Shown here: positions 63,683-64,000 of the stretch, one piece after another | Layout of the letters: each line of letters begins with the position of its first letter | Numbering within the stretch: position 1 is the first letter of the stretch | Assembly: GCF_963676665.1 (NCBI RefSeq) | Contig: NZ_OY781371.1 | Location: 761,001-825,000 of the forward strand | Direction of reading: 5' to 3' | DNA from: an uncultured Tolumonas sp. | GTDB lineage: Bacteria; Pseudomonadota; Gammaproteobacteria; Enterobacterales; Aeromonadaceae | Length of the DNA stretch: 64,000 nucleotides | The notes under the pieces: generated by a model | What the model was told of the DNA's origin: nothing | Databases searched by the model: none | Seen by the model: the letters and a program-made list of their open reading frames with translations, nothing else | Program-made: the position numbers and the translations under genes

Positions 63683-64000
63683 TTAGCTGAACAAGGCCTG
63701 GGCGGAAAGCCCTTCTTCACAAAGAATACTTTTTAATTTTTCTAAGGCATCAAGCTGGAGCTGACGGACGCGTTCACGTGTGAGCCCGATGGCATGCCCA
63801 ATAGCCTCTAATGTTTCTGGTTCATACCCCATTAGCCCAAAGCGACGACAAAGAACTTCCTGTTGTCGATCATTCAGTCTGGCTAACCAAGGCGTTATTT
63901 TATTAGCCAGGTCATGATCCGCCGTATGTTCTTCCGGTGTTGCCCGCTGATCGTCATGCAATATGTCAACGAGCGGGTTAGAACCGTCAATAGCGAAAGC
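63683..64000 (-). CDS. rpoS: RNA polymerase sigma factor RpoS (C-terminal part only)
   Basis: 106 C-terminal residues; the gene continues beyond base 64000. Region 4.1-4.2 is clear: WLARLNDRQQEVLCRRFGLMGYE, then ETLEAIGHAIGLTRERVRQLQ with the -35-recognition helix. The preceding NPLVDILHDDQRATPEE matches the RpoS linker rather than RpoD or RpoH. RpoS directs the general stress and stationary-phase response. Confidence 0.92.
   Translation of the reverse strand, partial: AFAIDGSNPLVDILHDDQRATPEEHTADHDLANKITPWLARLNDRQQEVLCRRFGLMGYEPETLEAIGHAIGLTRERVRQLQLDALEKLKSILCEEGLSAQALFS

Noticed and set aside
1-64000. CRISPR array, in particular near the Tn7-like genes
   Set aside because: No regularly spaced identical repeats of 24-40 bases and no cas genes were seen.

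Overview
This is chromosomal DNA of a gammaproteobacterium. The evidence is an RpoS-type sigma factor, PhoU, H-NS, a MalY-type lyase, YqhD and an MgtA-type Mg2+ ATPase, together with a BarA-like hybrid kinase and c-di-GMP enzymes. An Aeromonadales genus such as Tolumonas would fit, but I cannot verify a genus from the sequence alone. Housekeeping or signalling genes sit at both ends. Most of the middle is accessory DNA built in blocks: mobile elements and their wreckage, small orphan genes, and regulator-controlled reductase/efflux cassettes.

Layout. 1-5.8 kb: a two-gene signalling operon, a hybrid histidine kinase overlapping a REC-REC-PAS-PAS-GGDIF-EAL protein. 5.8-13.4 kb: a scrapyard with an integrase fragment, a broken LacI-family regulator and an epoxide-hydrolase fragment cut by a complete IS21-family element. 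That IS also clips the end of tnsC in a Tn7-like tnsABC operon, whose outer end carries three TnsB-type repeats about 26 bp from a tRNA-Ser 3' remnant. 13.6-15.5 kb: an AbiE-like (type IV) toxin-antitoxin pair with a palindromic operator. 16-22 kb: two members of a small orphan family, a diguanylate cyclase, a Mg2+ P-type ATPase and H-NS.

22.5-35.7 kb: metabolic cassettes comprising SDR, MalY-like lyase, DUF3737 and a frameshifted hydrolase; a LysR with a NepI-like exporter; a LysR with a YqhD/DUF1330/quinone reductase/SDR operon; and an AraC regulator with a DMT exporter. 35.8-41.9 kb: a phage- or plasmid-like block with a triple-GRP-motif coiled-coil protein divergent from an origin-binding-type helicase, then a small operon ending in a lambda-type protein phosphatase that has lost its catalytic residues. 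42-47.4 kb: LysR with an SDR-MFS-MFS-aldo/keto reductase operon. 48.1-51.7 kb: a cluster of four genes, one a P-loop kinase and three unrecognised, three of them preceded by the same 19-bp palindromic element.

52-55 kb: isochorismatase-like, hexapeptide transferase, Nudix and GNAT genes. 55-57.1 kb: a group II intron with its maturase. 57-59.5 kb: small exported and membrane proteins, including a CusF-like protein without its metal ligands. 59.6-64 kb: a pyruvate-kinase-like protein, a small membrane protein, phoU, and the 3' part of rpoS.

The reductases (YqhD, aldo/keto reductase, three SDRs, a quinone reductase) and exporters, each next to its own LysR regulator, suggest a region for coping with aldehydes or other electrophiles. 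The best candidates for undescribed biology are the 48-52 kb cluster with its shared operator, the dead phosphatase operon at 40-41.6 kb, and the helicase/GRP-protein pair.
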